45,353 nt of DNA. Source: Puniceicoccales bacterium (lineage in GTDB: Bacteria > Verrucomicrobiota > Verrucomicrobiia > Opitutales > UBA953). The stretch is taken from NCBI GenBank assembly GCA_031256995.1, contig JAIRPL010000042.1, positions 1 to 45,353 on the forward strand, read 5' to 3'. The first letter of the stretch is position 1. Each line of letters opens with the position of its first letter. Below the pieces are notes generated by a model. That model saw only the letters and a program-made list of their open reading frames with translations, had not been told where the DNA came from and did not search any database. Made by a program: the position numbers and the translations under genes. This document shows, piece after piece, positions 34,617-45,200 of this stretch.

Positions 34617-37600
34617 GCCATCAATGCCTGTCGGCAAAAGGAGTAATACAACAAGCCATGTCGGAGGCCGACGTCGCGAGAGAAATCGTCATCAATGCCT
34701 GTCGGCAAAAGGAGTAATACAACTTCGGATCCGGATCATTTAACTTTGGAAGGGGGTGGTCATCAATGCCTGTCGGCAAAAGGAGTAATACAACACCTAA
34801 CCTTTTCACACCTTACAGCAAGCTATGGACAATCATCAATGCCTGTCGGCAAAAGGAGTAATACAACGCGGCATTATTGCGCGAAGCCCACGCGCATTAC
34901 GTGGCATCATCAATGCCTGTCGGCAAAAGGAGTAATACAACCTGTGTCCTTCGCAGTCTCCTCTACGCACATCATCGTATCATCAATGCCTGTCGGCAAA
35001 AGGAGTAATACAACGCGGCACTGTTGCGCGAAGCCCACGCGCACTATGTGATCATCAATGCCTGTCGGCAAAAGGAGTAATACAACTGCGACTCCGCAAC
35101 TCTGAGGCCTACGTGGAGGGCCCTATCATCAATGCCTGTCGGCAAAAGGAGTAATACAACCAGACCGGGACAGGTTGGCCATACTTATGGCTAACCGATC
35201 ATCAATGCCTGTCGGCAAAAGGAGTAATACAACACGCAATCCGGCTATGACACGGCCCTGGAAGTCAACGGGATCATCAATGCCTGTCGGCAAAAGGAGT
35301 AATACAACAAACTGCGGATGGAGGGCACGAAATGACCCCGCCCCCATCATCAATGCCTGTCGGCAAAAGGAGTAATACAACACTGGAGGGCGCGCAATGA
35401 AAACCCCGCCCCCACCCCCCTATCATCAATGCCTGTCGGCAAAAGGAGTAATACAACACCACTGAGATATTCATAACGAATAACGGTGTCATCTATCATC
35501 AATGCCTGTCGGCAAAAGGAGTAATACAACGATAAAACCAGAGTCTACCGCCTGGGTCTCTTCACATTATCATCAATGCCTGTCGGCAAAAGGAGTAATA
35601 CAACTGGCGTGAGGCGCACAGGCACTACCTCGCCCTCTGCTGGTTATCATCAATGCCTGTCGGCAAAAGGAGTAATACAACCCTGGGGAAAGCGCGTCTC
35701 CATTAGGCCGTATGGTGTATTATCATCAATGCCTGTCGGCAAAAGGAGTAATACAACAAAAAGAGGGTGCGCGGAACGGTCGCAAAACGACAATCATCAA
35801 TGCCTGTCGGCAAAAGGAGTAATACAACCACAACAAATAACACAGTTTTTTACTTCCTTTTCGATCATCAATGCCTGTCGGCAAAAGGAGTAATACAACT
35901 TGACGCGTTAAACTCAACACGCTGCTGCTGCAGCCATCATCAATGCCTGTCGGCAAAAGGAGTAATACAACGTCTTGGGTGGTGTGCAAGTCGGACTCCC
36001 ACTGTTATCATCAATGCCTGTCGGCAAAAGGAGTAATACAACAACCCCCGAGCACGCGGAGCACCCGGCAACGAGGTTGAAACAAATCATCAATGCCTGT
36101 CGGCAAAAGGAGTAATACAACATCCAGGAGTGGTTTTCGATTGTGCAAACTTCGGGATCATCAATGCCTGTCGGCAAAAGGAGTAATACAACGCGACTCG
36201 CTGTCGAGTCCGCAACCGGAACTCGTGTTGAGATCATCAATGCCTGTCGGCAAAAGGAGTAATACAACCCGGTTGGAAAAGATGCGGGAGGGGGGTAAAC
36301 AATGATCATCAATGCCTGTCGGCAAAAGGAGTAATACAACGTTACGCTTCCGGTTCCTCTCGAACAAGCTGGAAAAATCATCAATGCCTGTCGGCAAAAG
36401 GAGTAATACAACCCAACAAGGCGGAAAAACTCCGCCGGGGGGAGGAGGATCATCAATGCCTGTCGGCAAAAGGAGTAATACAACAGGAAACTGTCCAGGG
36501 AGGCCCTGGACCGACGCGTCATCATCAATGCCTGTCGGCAAAAGGAGTAATACAACCCAGAAAGGACCTTCTCCACCCGTGGACTCCACCGTCATCATCA
36601 ATGCCTGTCGGCAAAAGGAGTAATACAACCTGGTGCAGGGTTTTCGCCCGCGCCAGTAAGTTCCAAGCATCATCAATGCCTGTCGGCAAAAGGAGTAATA
36701 CAACGCACTTCCTCGCACACGCCTGGCACCCAGCCCAACATCATCAATGCCTGTCGGCAAAAGGAGTAATACAACCAGCTTGACAAGCTGGGTTGAGGCC
36801 CTCCACCCCCCATCATCAATGCCTGTCGGCAAAAGGAGTAATACAACGAAATATTCATAACGAATAACGGTGTCATATGGCTCATCATCAATGCCTGTCG
36901 GCAAAAGGAGTAATACAACCACAGCGCATGCTCTTGCCGCTCGCCAACGGAGGCTGCATCATCAATGCCTGTCGGCAAAAGGAGTAATACAACGAGGGGG
37001 AGATGACCCGCGTAGGTGGTGTCCACCACTTATCATCAATGCCTGTCGGCAAAAGGAGTAATACAACCTGGTGCCAGTCCGCGCGCGAGGGGGACGGCGA
37101 CGCCGCTCATCAATGCCTGTCGGCAAAAGGAGTAATACAACCGCGCCTCGCGGAACGCGTGGCCCGCGAGGACGCGGCCTCATCAATGCCTGTCGGCAAA
37201 AGGAGTAATACAACGGGAGGGGGAGGTCACACGGTCCGGGGGGCAACACTACTTCTCATCAATGCCTGTCGGCAAAAGGAGTAATACAACGGAGCAAAAG
37301 CGCGCGAGATCGCCGGCTGGGCGCGGCTCATCAATGCCTGTCGGCAAAAGGAGTAATACAACGGTCAGCGTGCCCTGCGCTTGTGCGCTCCGCAGCCAGC
37401 CGGCTCATCAATGCCTGTCGGCAAAAGGAGTAATACAACCGCGAGCAGCACCGGCACAACCTTGCGCACGCCTGGCTCATCAATGCCTGTCGGCAAAAGG
37501 AGTAATACAACTAGTTGGCGGCGGCGAGGGGGCCGGTGGTGCCTTCTCATCAATGCCTGTCGGCAAAAGGAGTAATACAACGGGAGTTCGGCACGGTGCT

Positions 37601-40347
37601 TGGGTTCCCGCTCGTCTCATCAATGCCTGTCGGCAAAAGGAGTAATACAACCCGCCGAGGCGTGCGCGATCGCCGCCGCGCGGCTTGAAAACTCATCAAT
37701 GCCTGTCGGCAAAAGGAGTAATACAACCGGAACTTGGATGACCGGAAATTGCGGACCCTTGCTCCTCATCAATGCCTGTCGGCAAAAGGAGTAATACAAC
37801 GTGTTTGCCGCGGCTGCGTTTGACCGCAGCGTGCGCCCTCATCAATGCCTGTCGGCAAAAGGAGTAATACAACCCAGCGTGGCTCGCGCGGGAATCCACA
37901 AGCCGCCCTCATCAATGCCTGTCGGCAAAAGGAGTAATACAACGGGGGAGAAAATGAGTAAACCCCCTCCCCCTCCCGCCTCATCAATGCCTGTCGGCAA
38001 AAGGAGTAATACAACAGACACAGAACCCCAAGGTCGAGAATCTACTCGTAGACCTCATCAATGCCTGTCGGCAAAAGGAGTAATACAACTGTCCGCACGG
38101 TTTGGGACCAGGATACACTGGTCTTCTCATCAATGCCTGTCGGCAAAAGGAGTAATACAACGTTTGCCTGGTGCCGCGTCCGTCTTGAGTCCGGCTCATC
38201 AATGCCTGTCGGCAAAAGGAGTAATACAACATTGTTCCGCCGGAATGATTTGCGACAGAATTGAACTCATCAATGCCTGTCGGCAAAAGGAGTAATACAA
38301 CGCCCGTCGGCCGCGAACACCACGTGCACCTCGTCTCCTCATCAATGCCTGTCGGCAAAAGGAGTAATACAACACGCGAACGAGTTGCGAGGCTGGCGCG
38401 GAGAGCAGGGACTCATCAATGCCTGTCGGCAAAAGGAGTAATACAACCTTGCCGCTGCGTCCAAGGCCGGAGACGCAGCCCGCCTCATCAATGCCTGTCG
38501 GCAAAAGGAGTAATACAACCTCCGAACTGGTGCGGGAGATCCGCGCCGCATTCCCCGTCTCATCAATGCCTGTCGGCAAAAGGAGTAATACAACGGTGGA
38601 ACGGATAAAAAAACTCCCCCGGGTGAAGTTGGCTCATCAATGCCTGTCGGCAAAAGGAGTAATACAACTTCGCCGGCCGCGCGGGGCCGGTGTTCCGCGC
38701 GCTTTCTCATCAATGCCTGTCGGCAAAAGGAGTAATACAACACGCAAAACTTGCTCCCCGGCTGGTCGTCGGAAGAGCTCTCATCAATGCCTGTCGGCAA
38801 AAGGAGTAATACAACTTTCAGGCCGCGGATTTTGACGATGGAGAAGTTGTGGGACTCATCAATGCCTGTCGGCAAAAGGAGTAATACAACGAGGCTCGAG
38901 TGAGGCTCGCGGCTCGCATCCGCCTCCTCATCAATGCCTGTCGGCAAAAGGAGTAATACAACGACGCGCTTGCGGACGGGCTGCTTGCGCACGCGAGCTC
39001 ATCAATGCCTGTCGGCAAAAGGAGTAATACAACGAGCTTCTGCGCGGCCTCCGCAAACGCGCGCGAGTCCGCTCATCAATGCCTGTCGGCAAAAGGAGTA
39101 ATACAACAACGCAAAAGGAACAACCGTGTTTAACCACGATTTGGAAAACCTCATCAATGCCTGTCGGCAAAAGGAGTAATACAACGCCGTGATGGGCTTG
39201 CTGTGAGCGCGGAGCCGCACAGGCCTCATCAATGCCTGTCGGCAAAAGGAGTAATACAACCCGGAGGGTTCCCGTGCCAGGACGTGTCAACGACTCATCA
39301 ATGCCTGTCGGCAAAAGGAGTAATACAACATAACAGTAAAAACCTTTTTCTAATGCACTACACCATGCTCATCAATGCCTGTCGGCAAAAGGAGTAATAC
39401 AACGGTGCGGGAAGTCCGCGCCGCGTTCCCCGCAGCGGGCTCATCAATGCCTGTCGGCAAAAGGAGTAATACAACGTTGAAGTGTTGTGCGTTGTGAGGA
39501 TGCGCATGTTGTCTCATCAATGCCTGTCGGCAAAAGGAGTAATACAACCATTGCTGGCACCCGTGCCAGCGGTCGGGCGAGGCCCCCTCATCAATGCCTG
39601 TCGGCAAAAGGAGTAATACAACAACATCCTACTCGCAAAGACAGCCTACGAAGACCTCATCAATGCCTGTCGGCAAAAGGAGTAATACAACACCCGGGGC
39701 TGGAATCCGCGCTCATGCAGGAAAAGCTCATCAATGCCTGTCGGCAAAAGGAGTAATACAACCTCCCGGGGTGGACCTGTGAGGAGTTGCAAGCCATCTC
39801 ATCAATGCCTGTCGGCAAAAGGAGTAATACAACAACTCTGACGGTGGAGGAAAAGCGGGCAAAACTGAATGCCGCTCATCAATGCCTGTCGGCAAAAGGA
39901 GTAATACAACCTACAAAAACGGTCGAAAGTGGTATACACTCAACTCATCAATGCCTGTCGGCAAAAGGAGTAATACAACCGTCTGACGCCCGAGGAAAAG
40001 AGAGCCAAACTGGACTCATCAATGCCTGTCGGCAAAAGGAGTAATACAACTCCCCTATACAGCAGTTGCGGATGGTGTGGTCTTCTTGCTCATCAATGCC
40101 TGTCGGCAAAAGGAGTAATACAACCGTAGAAGCCCTCTTGCGCGAGGCACACAGACACTACCTTCTCATCAATGCCTGTCGGCAAAAGGAGTAATACAAC
40201 AGGAAAAGAGGGCTCGTTTGCGGGCCCAACTCGACCTCATCAATGCCTGTCGGCAAAAGGAGTAATACAACATCTTTTCCAATGCAACGGGAGGGATGGT
40301 GGGTGCTTCAACTCATCAATGCCTGTCGGCAAAAGGAGTAATACAAC
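34617..40347 (-). CRISPR. CRISPR array, 79 repeats and 78 spacers
   Basis: I count 79 repeats of 36 bp at a 69-79 bp period, giving spacers of about 33-43 bp. On the plus strand the repeat begins NTCATCAATGCC and ends GGAGTAATACAAC; the interior is invariant. Base N is G in the three leftmost copies (34617, 34688, 34759; the first also has C for T at position 2), A in the next 31 (34832-37032) and C in the last 45 (37106-40312). On the minus strand the repeat starts GTTGTATTACTCC and contains the hairpin TGCC-GACA-GGCA, followed by exactly eight bases (TTGATGAT or TTGATGAG), the size of a crRNA 5' handle. Leftward transcription from the cas1 side is therefore inferred. It is also supported by the degenerate left end and the sense of the spacers. 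Confidence 0.97.
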
Positions 40348-40539
40348 CGCAAGGCTGGCAATTCGTTCACCGCAGGCAAGTTAAAAAGGGCGCGGGACCG
40401 GAGGCATTATTCCGGGATGCCCCGGAAGCACGCCTGACGGAAAATGAGAGGGGAAATGGTCTCGCATATTGTTCCATGACAGCAAATTAAGCTTCCAGGT
40501 CCGCGCACCCCTGTTTTGGGCGTTTTTCATCCGCGGTCC
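40348..40539 (-). promoter_or_regulatory. Candidate CRISPR leader
   Basis: This 192-bp non-coding stretch lies between the last perfect repeat and the end of cas1, which reads towards the array. It is AT-richer than its surroundings in the middle (40470-40500). A leader here would drive leftward transcription and be the site of new spacer insertion. No clear -35/-10 pair was found. Confidence 0.5.
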
Positions 40540-41568
40540 TCAATTCATCAGAAACGGTTCGATGGGGGCGCGTTCGGCGCAGAAACGGCGTGTTCTCATG
40601 CAAAGTTCCTCAAACGAGCGGCGGAGCGTGGTGCGCGTCCGCGTTTGCTCGTGAAAGAACTCGCGCTCAAGGCGCGTCTCCCACGCGGCATAGACACGCC
40701 GCCGCGCCCCGGCTTGGAGAAACCAGCCCTCCCCGACCTGCTCAAAATCATCGGCGGTGAGACGATGGTGGTTGAGCAGATCGAGCGCCAGCGCATCACA
40801 AAGCGGGGCGCGATAAGGTTCCATAAGGTCCAGCGCCAGCGCGGGACGCCTGCCGTCATTTTCATGGAAAAGCCCCCAGGCCGGCTCAAGCCCGGCGGCG
40901 TAAACGTGAAGAGTCATCTCCGAGGAAAGCAGCGTGTAAAGAAAGGAAAGGATGGAGTTCGCGGGGTTGTGGGGCGGGCGGCGCGACCGGCGCTCGAAGG
41001 GAAACTCGGCCGGGAAAAAACCGGCCAGCGCCTCGAAATAACGGGCGCTGGCCGCTCCCTCCACCCCGCGCAGGGTGTCAAGAGACGCGGCGCCGGCGGC
41101 CTGTTCGGCAAAGCCAGTGGAGGGAGGCCCGCCGGGGGCCTCACCGTCCGGCGCCGTGGGATCGCGTCGTGCGCCGAGGCGCTGGAGCACGCGGCGCATG
41201 TTGAGGATCTTTGCCCGGACGATCTCGCGGGCGGCCGCCAGCCGTGCGGACTCGTCCTTCGAGGTTTCAAGCTGGGCGGCAAGGGCGTGCGTATTGCGCT
41301 GCGCGGGCACCGCCATGCCCACGGGCGGCCGCCGCCGAGGCCAGAAAACAACCGGAATGCCGCGCTCCAGCAATGCCATGAGCGCGGGCGTGGAAAGCGA
41401 GGTGTCGTGGGCGACAATGACGCGCTCAATCTCATCCAGCGGAATATTGCGTTGCCCGGGGTGGGAAGCCGAGGCGGGGGTGTCATCAGGGCCGGGAAGG
41501 GCGATGAGAAGGTGGCTGGACGAAAGTGTCGCGTGGGCGCCGGGCACGGTCAGGTAAAGCGAGGGCAT
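40540..41568 (-). CDS. cas1: Cas1 integrase
   Basis: A 342-residue Cas1, the metal-dependent integrase that inserts new spacers at the leader end together with Cas2. The beta-sheet N-domain (MPSLYLTVPGAHATL, with DEIERVIVAHDTSLST) is followed by the helical catalytic domain. Its metal ligands are E170 in RGVEGAASARYFEALAGFF, H235 in GLEPAWGLFHEND and E250 in LALDLMEPYRAPLCDAL, with the standard 15-residue His-Glu spacing. There is no fused reverse transcriptase or Cas6. The start at 41568 matches family N-termini; ten extra residues would come from an in-frame start at 41598. It reads towards the array, so the array leader probably lies directly after it, while cas2 is 6.4 kb away beyond the other end. 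Confidence 0.95.
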   Translation of the reverse strand: MPSLYLTVPGAHATLSSSHLLIALPGPDDTPASASHPGQRNIPLDEIERVIVAHDTSLSTPALMALLERGIPVVFWPRRRPPVGMAVPAQRNTHALAAQLETSKDESARLAAAREIVRAKILNMRRVLQRLGARRDPTAPDGEAPGGPPSTGFAEQAAGAASLDTLRGVEGAASARYFEALAGFFPAEFPFERRSRRPPHNPANSILSFLYTLLSSEMTLHVYAAGLEPAWGLFHENDGRRPALALDLMEPYRAPLCDALALDLLNHHRLTADDFEQVGEGWFLQAGARRRVYAAWETRLEREFFHEQTRTRTTLRRSFEELCMRTRRFCAERAPIEPFLMN

Positions 41569-41783
41569 GGGATGAAAAGGCAAAGAACGCCCCCGCATTC
41601 ATCATCCAGGCCGCGGACCACGGTCAGGCAAAGCGAGGACATCGGATGGGAAAGTGCCATCTTGCCGTGCAATCACGAGCACCATATCCGCATGCCCCGT
41701 CCGCCCGGCATCCCCATGGGAGACAGGATGCCCGGCGGCTTGCAATGCGTCGTGTCGCCCCCGCCGTAGCGCGGTACCCGCTG

Positions 41784-41870
41784 TCGTAACGCGGGTTTCC
41801 AAACCTGCTCCCTTGAAGCCTGCCCATCCCCAGCGTGAAAAAGGGGCAGCCAAGACGGGAAGCAGATCCA
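41784..41870 (+). repeat. Intergenic direct repeat, copy 1
   Basis: An 87-bp unit opening with the palindromic core GCGGGTTTCCAAACCTGC and ending GGAAGCAGATCCA; about 90% alike to copy 2 at 41949. A non-coding repeat family is inferred. Confidence 0.8.
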
Positions 41871-41948
41871 GCGGCAGCAAAAGTGGTGTCGACGGAGGGC
41901 GGGGTCGCAAATGCGCGCAATGACTTGGAGTGCGTCGTGGCGCGGCCG

Positions 41949-42034
41949 TCGTAGCGCGGGTTTCCAAACCTGCTCCTTGAAGCCTGCCCATTCCCAGCGT
42001 GAAAAAGGGACGGCCAAGGCGGGAAGCAGATCCA
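41949..42034 (+). repeat. Intergenic direct repeat, copy 2
   Basis: Second copy of the 41784 unit, with the palindromic core at 41956-41973. A 25-bp segment just before it (about 41910-41934, including CGCAATGACTTGGAGTGCG) recurs at about 42159-42183. Confidence 0.8.
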
Positions 42035-42084
42035 AACGCCTCTTCGTTGGACATCTTCGTTGGCCTGTGCCCTCCCCCAAAAAA

Positions 42085-42120
42085 GCGACTTGAGAGCAGG
42101 TTTGGAAACCTGCGTTACGA
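42085..42120 (-). repeat. Inverted copy of the palindromic core, copy 3
   Basis: A 36-bp segment holding GCAGGTTTGGAAACCTGC, a near-perfect palindrome, in the opposite orientation to copies 1 and 2. It is identical over 36 bp to copy 4. Confidence 0.8.
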
Positions 42121-42180
42121 GGGTGGAAGGGGCGGCGGCGGGCAGAGGGAAGGGGCGCAATGCGCGCAATGACTTGGAGT

Positions 42181-42216
42181 GCGACTTGAGAGCAGGTTTG
42201 GAAACCTGCGTTACGA
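42181..42216 (-). repeat. Inverted copy of the palindromic core, copy 4
   Basis: Exact 36-bp repeat of the segment at 42085. The hairpin it can form lies about 70 bp past the stop of the PEP-CTERM protein gene and may also end its transcript. Confidence 0.8.
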
Positions 42217-42288
42217 CGGCGTTACGACGGCGCTACGGCGGCGGCAGGGGTGCTTGGCCCCTGCGGCGGTTGGCGCGCGGAGGCGGCA

Positions 42289-45200
42289 TCAGGCGGATCT
42301 GCGGCAGGCGGGCGGGCGAGCGGTTGGGTCAGGGGGGATTTTTGCGGCGGCGGCGGCGGATTTGCGGCGGCGGCGGTGGATGGCCAGAAGGAGGGAGGAT
42401 AGGCCGGCGCAGAGGGCGGAGGTGCTCGGCTCGGGGACGGTGTTGCCAGCGCCGCCAGCGTACACCCAAGTGTCTCGAATGAGGTAGAGGTTCTTTTTGC
42501 CGTCGCGTTCAATGATACCGAGGGACCACATGCCGGTGCGAAGGTCGATGCTGGTTGCGTTGGCGAAGAGAAGTTCGGCGTCATTGACGAGGGGATCGGT
42601 GGAGGGGTGGGTGATGGAGAGGTTCTCGATGAGGAGGAATTCGGTGTCCTCGGCGGTGGGGATGTAGCCGGCGGGGTCGATGTTCAGGTTGATGCGGCCG
42701 CCGGTGGTGCTGTAGGCGTTGGGGTCGAGGGGGCCGGGGGTACCCGCGAACTTCAGGCCGGGGGCGGCGGTGGGGACCTTTGTGCCGCCTTTCTCGCTCA
42801 CCATGCCGGCGCCGAGGTGGAGGGTGATCGTGGCGCCAGACTCGATGTGGAGTTCGATGGGATCGGGAGGCGTGGTGCCGGCGTAACGGATCTCCAAGCC
42901 GGGGGTGGTGGAGTTGTTGGCGGCAATCGTGCCGGCGGGGACGGAGAGTGTGCCGTTTTTGTGGACGGTGAGAGACTGGACGTCAAGGATGCTGCCGCCA
43001 AGGGCGCTGAATACGGGGCGGTTGGCGCTGTCCTGAGAGCTGCCGATGACGAGGGTAGTGGTCCTGGCGTTATAGTCGCCCAAGGGGTAGCGCTGCCCGG
43101 AGGGGCTTGCCGGGTTAAAGGGGGCGGCGAGGTTGAAGCGTCCGTTCGCGATGTGGATGTTGCCTTGGTAGCTGTCGCCATTGCCCGTGAACCAGATCTC
43201 GGTGTTGCCGCTTTGGCGGAAGGTGGCATCTGGGGCGCCACTGAGTTTCCCGGCGAGGACTTGGTAATTGCTGTTGTTGACCCAGATGTAACCGGCGGGG
43301 AGCGAGGGGTCCGTGAGGCGGATGCCTCCGGCGCCGACGCTGTCATAGGCGTGCGCTCCATCGCTGGCCTTGGCGTCGCGGGCGTATTCGAGGGTGGCGT
43401 TCTCCCTGATATTGATGTCGCCGTTGAAGATACCGTGCTGGTAGCGGGCGGGAAGTGGCGAGCCTCGGTAGTTGTCAAACTCCTCGGTGACGAGGCCAAG
43501 GCGGCCTTCGACGCGCAGGGTGCCGCCCTTAATGTCGATGTCGCCTTGGTAGGTGTTGAAGTCGTTGGCGAGCGTCAGGGTGTGAGGGTTGTTGGAGTCG
43601 CCGACCCAAAGCTTGGCGGCGGCGTCGGTGGCGGGGCGGGGCTGGCTTTTGAGGGGGCCGCGCAGGATTTGCTCGATGGTCGGGTTGGTGCTGGGGGGTG
43701 GGTTGGGGGGGTTCTCGAAGCGGAAGTGGATTTCCCCGGTGTTTTCGATGTAGATCGTCGCGTCGCTGGCGTAGGTATCGTTGGCGTTGACGGATGTTGG
43801 GGTGATCTGGGTGCCAAGGCGGACCTTGTCGGCAAACACGGTGCTCCCGCCAGCGGCGCGGTAAATCGTGCCCGCGCCGGTGATGACGAGGTTTTTGAGG
43901 TCCTCGGAGTCGTACTCGGGGGTTTTGCTGCCGGCGGGAATGTAGTTCTTCGCGTTCCGGGTCTGGTTGTTCTCAAAACGCAGGGTGCTCTCGCCGATGA
44001 GGCGGATCTCGGCGCGGCCGTCCCGGGCCGGGCCGTTGCCATTCTCGGCGAAGTCTTTGTTGACCAGGAGGCTGGCGCCGATGGTGAGGGTGGAGGGGCC
44101 GGTGTTGTGGCCGATCTGGATGAGGCCGTTCTGGGCGAGGAGGGTTTCGACGCGCCGGGTGATCTCGTCGGCGGAGATGGTGCTGCCTCCCGTGTTTGCG
44201 TCCCTCAGTTCCTTCCAAATGGTTTCAAAATCCCAGCCGATTTTGAGGTCGTAGTTGAACCTGCTGTCGCCCCGGCTGATGACGCCGGTGGCCTCGACGG
44301 GGAGGTCGAAGATGGCCTCGCTGCCGGCGGCAATGGCGATGAAGCTTCCCGCGTCAGGCGCTTTATTGTAGGTGCCGATGTGCTGGATGAAGGGGCTGGG
44401 GGAGACGGTGATCTTCGCGTCAGGCCTGCCGGTGCCGAGGTCGAAGTTCTGGGAGGTGAAGCTGTATTGGGTCTGGTCCTTGACCTCCATGGCATAGGTC
44501 TGGTTGGCGCCTTCCACGATGACGGCCTTCACTTCGGCACCCTTGTCGAAAACGCTGATGACGTTGGTGGAGTGGTATTTCGAGTCACCATTCAGATTCT
44601 TCCAGTTTTGATTCTTCGTCCCCTCGAGACCGTTCGCGACCGTTTCCCAGAGGTTTCCGGTCGTGGGATTGGATTTGCCGTCCCAAACGAGGGCCTCGGG
44701 GACGCCGGAGAGGATAAGCTCAAGGGTGTCCCCCGCCGCGCCCAGGATGAGCTTTGGCATGTTGGTGGGGGCGGGGGGCGCGGTCAGCCAGTTGAAGACG
44801 GTGTGATCTTCAAGCCAGTCGTCCATGAGTGGGCGGCCGTCGATGTTCGTGAGGAGTGAGTCGCTCTGGAGGATCACCCAGCGCCCGCTGGCCCACAGGC
44901 CGCTGGCGCGGGAGATGTCGATGAGCAGGTCGCCGATCCGGGCATTGCCGTTGATCTTGAAAAAGTCGGAGTGGCCCGCGACGGAGTCCACGCCAAGGTC
45001 CACCTCCAGGGCGATGTTGTGGAGGATGGTGGTGCTTGAAGCGGTGCCAAAGGTGAGGGTGCCGGCGGCGCCTTCGGTCTCGAGCACGGAGGTCACGCCG
45101 CTTGTGTTGACCCGGCGGCGCGGGTCTCCGGGAGAGAGCAGGGTGTGGTACTGGAGGTCTTGTTCAAAGAAGTCCCGCAGGGTCGGCGTGGCGTGGGGGG

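Noticed and set aside
35914-36922. Long frames on both strands in the array with repeating peptides such as YYSFCRQALM
   Set aside because: They are translations of the CRISPR repeat and its spacers, not genes.
42607-44859. A 750-codon open frame on the plus strand
   Set aside because: It lies wholly opposite the PEP-CTERM gene, is extremely Gly/Val/Asp-rich and matches no family; it is a mirror of high-GC codon use.
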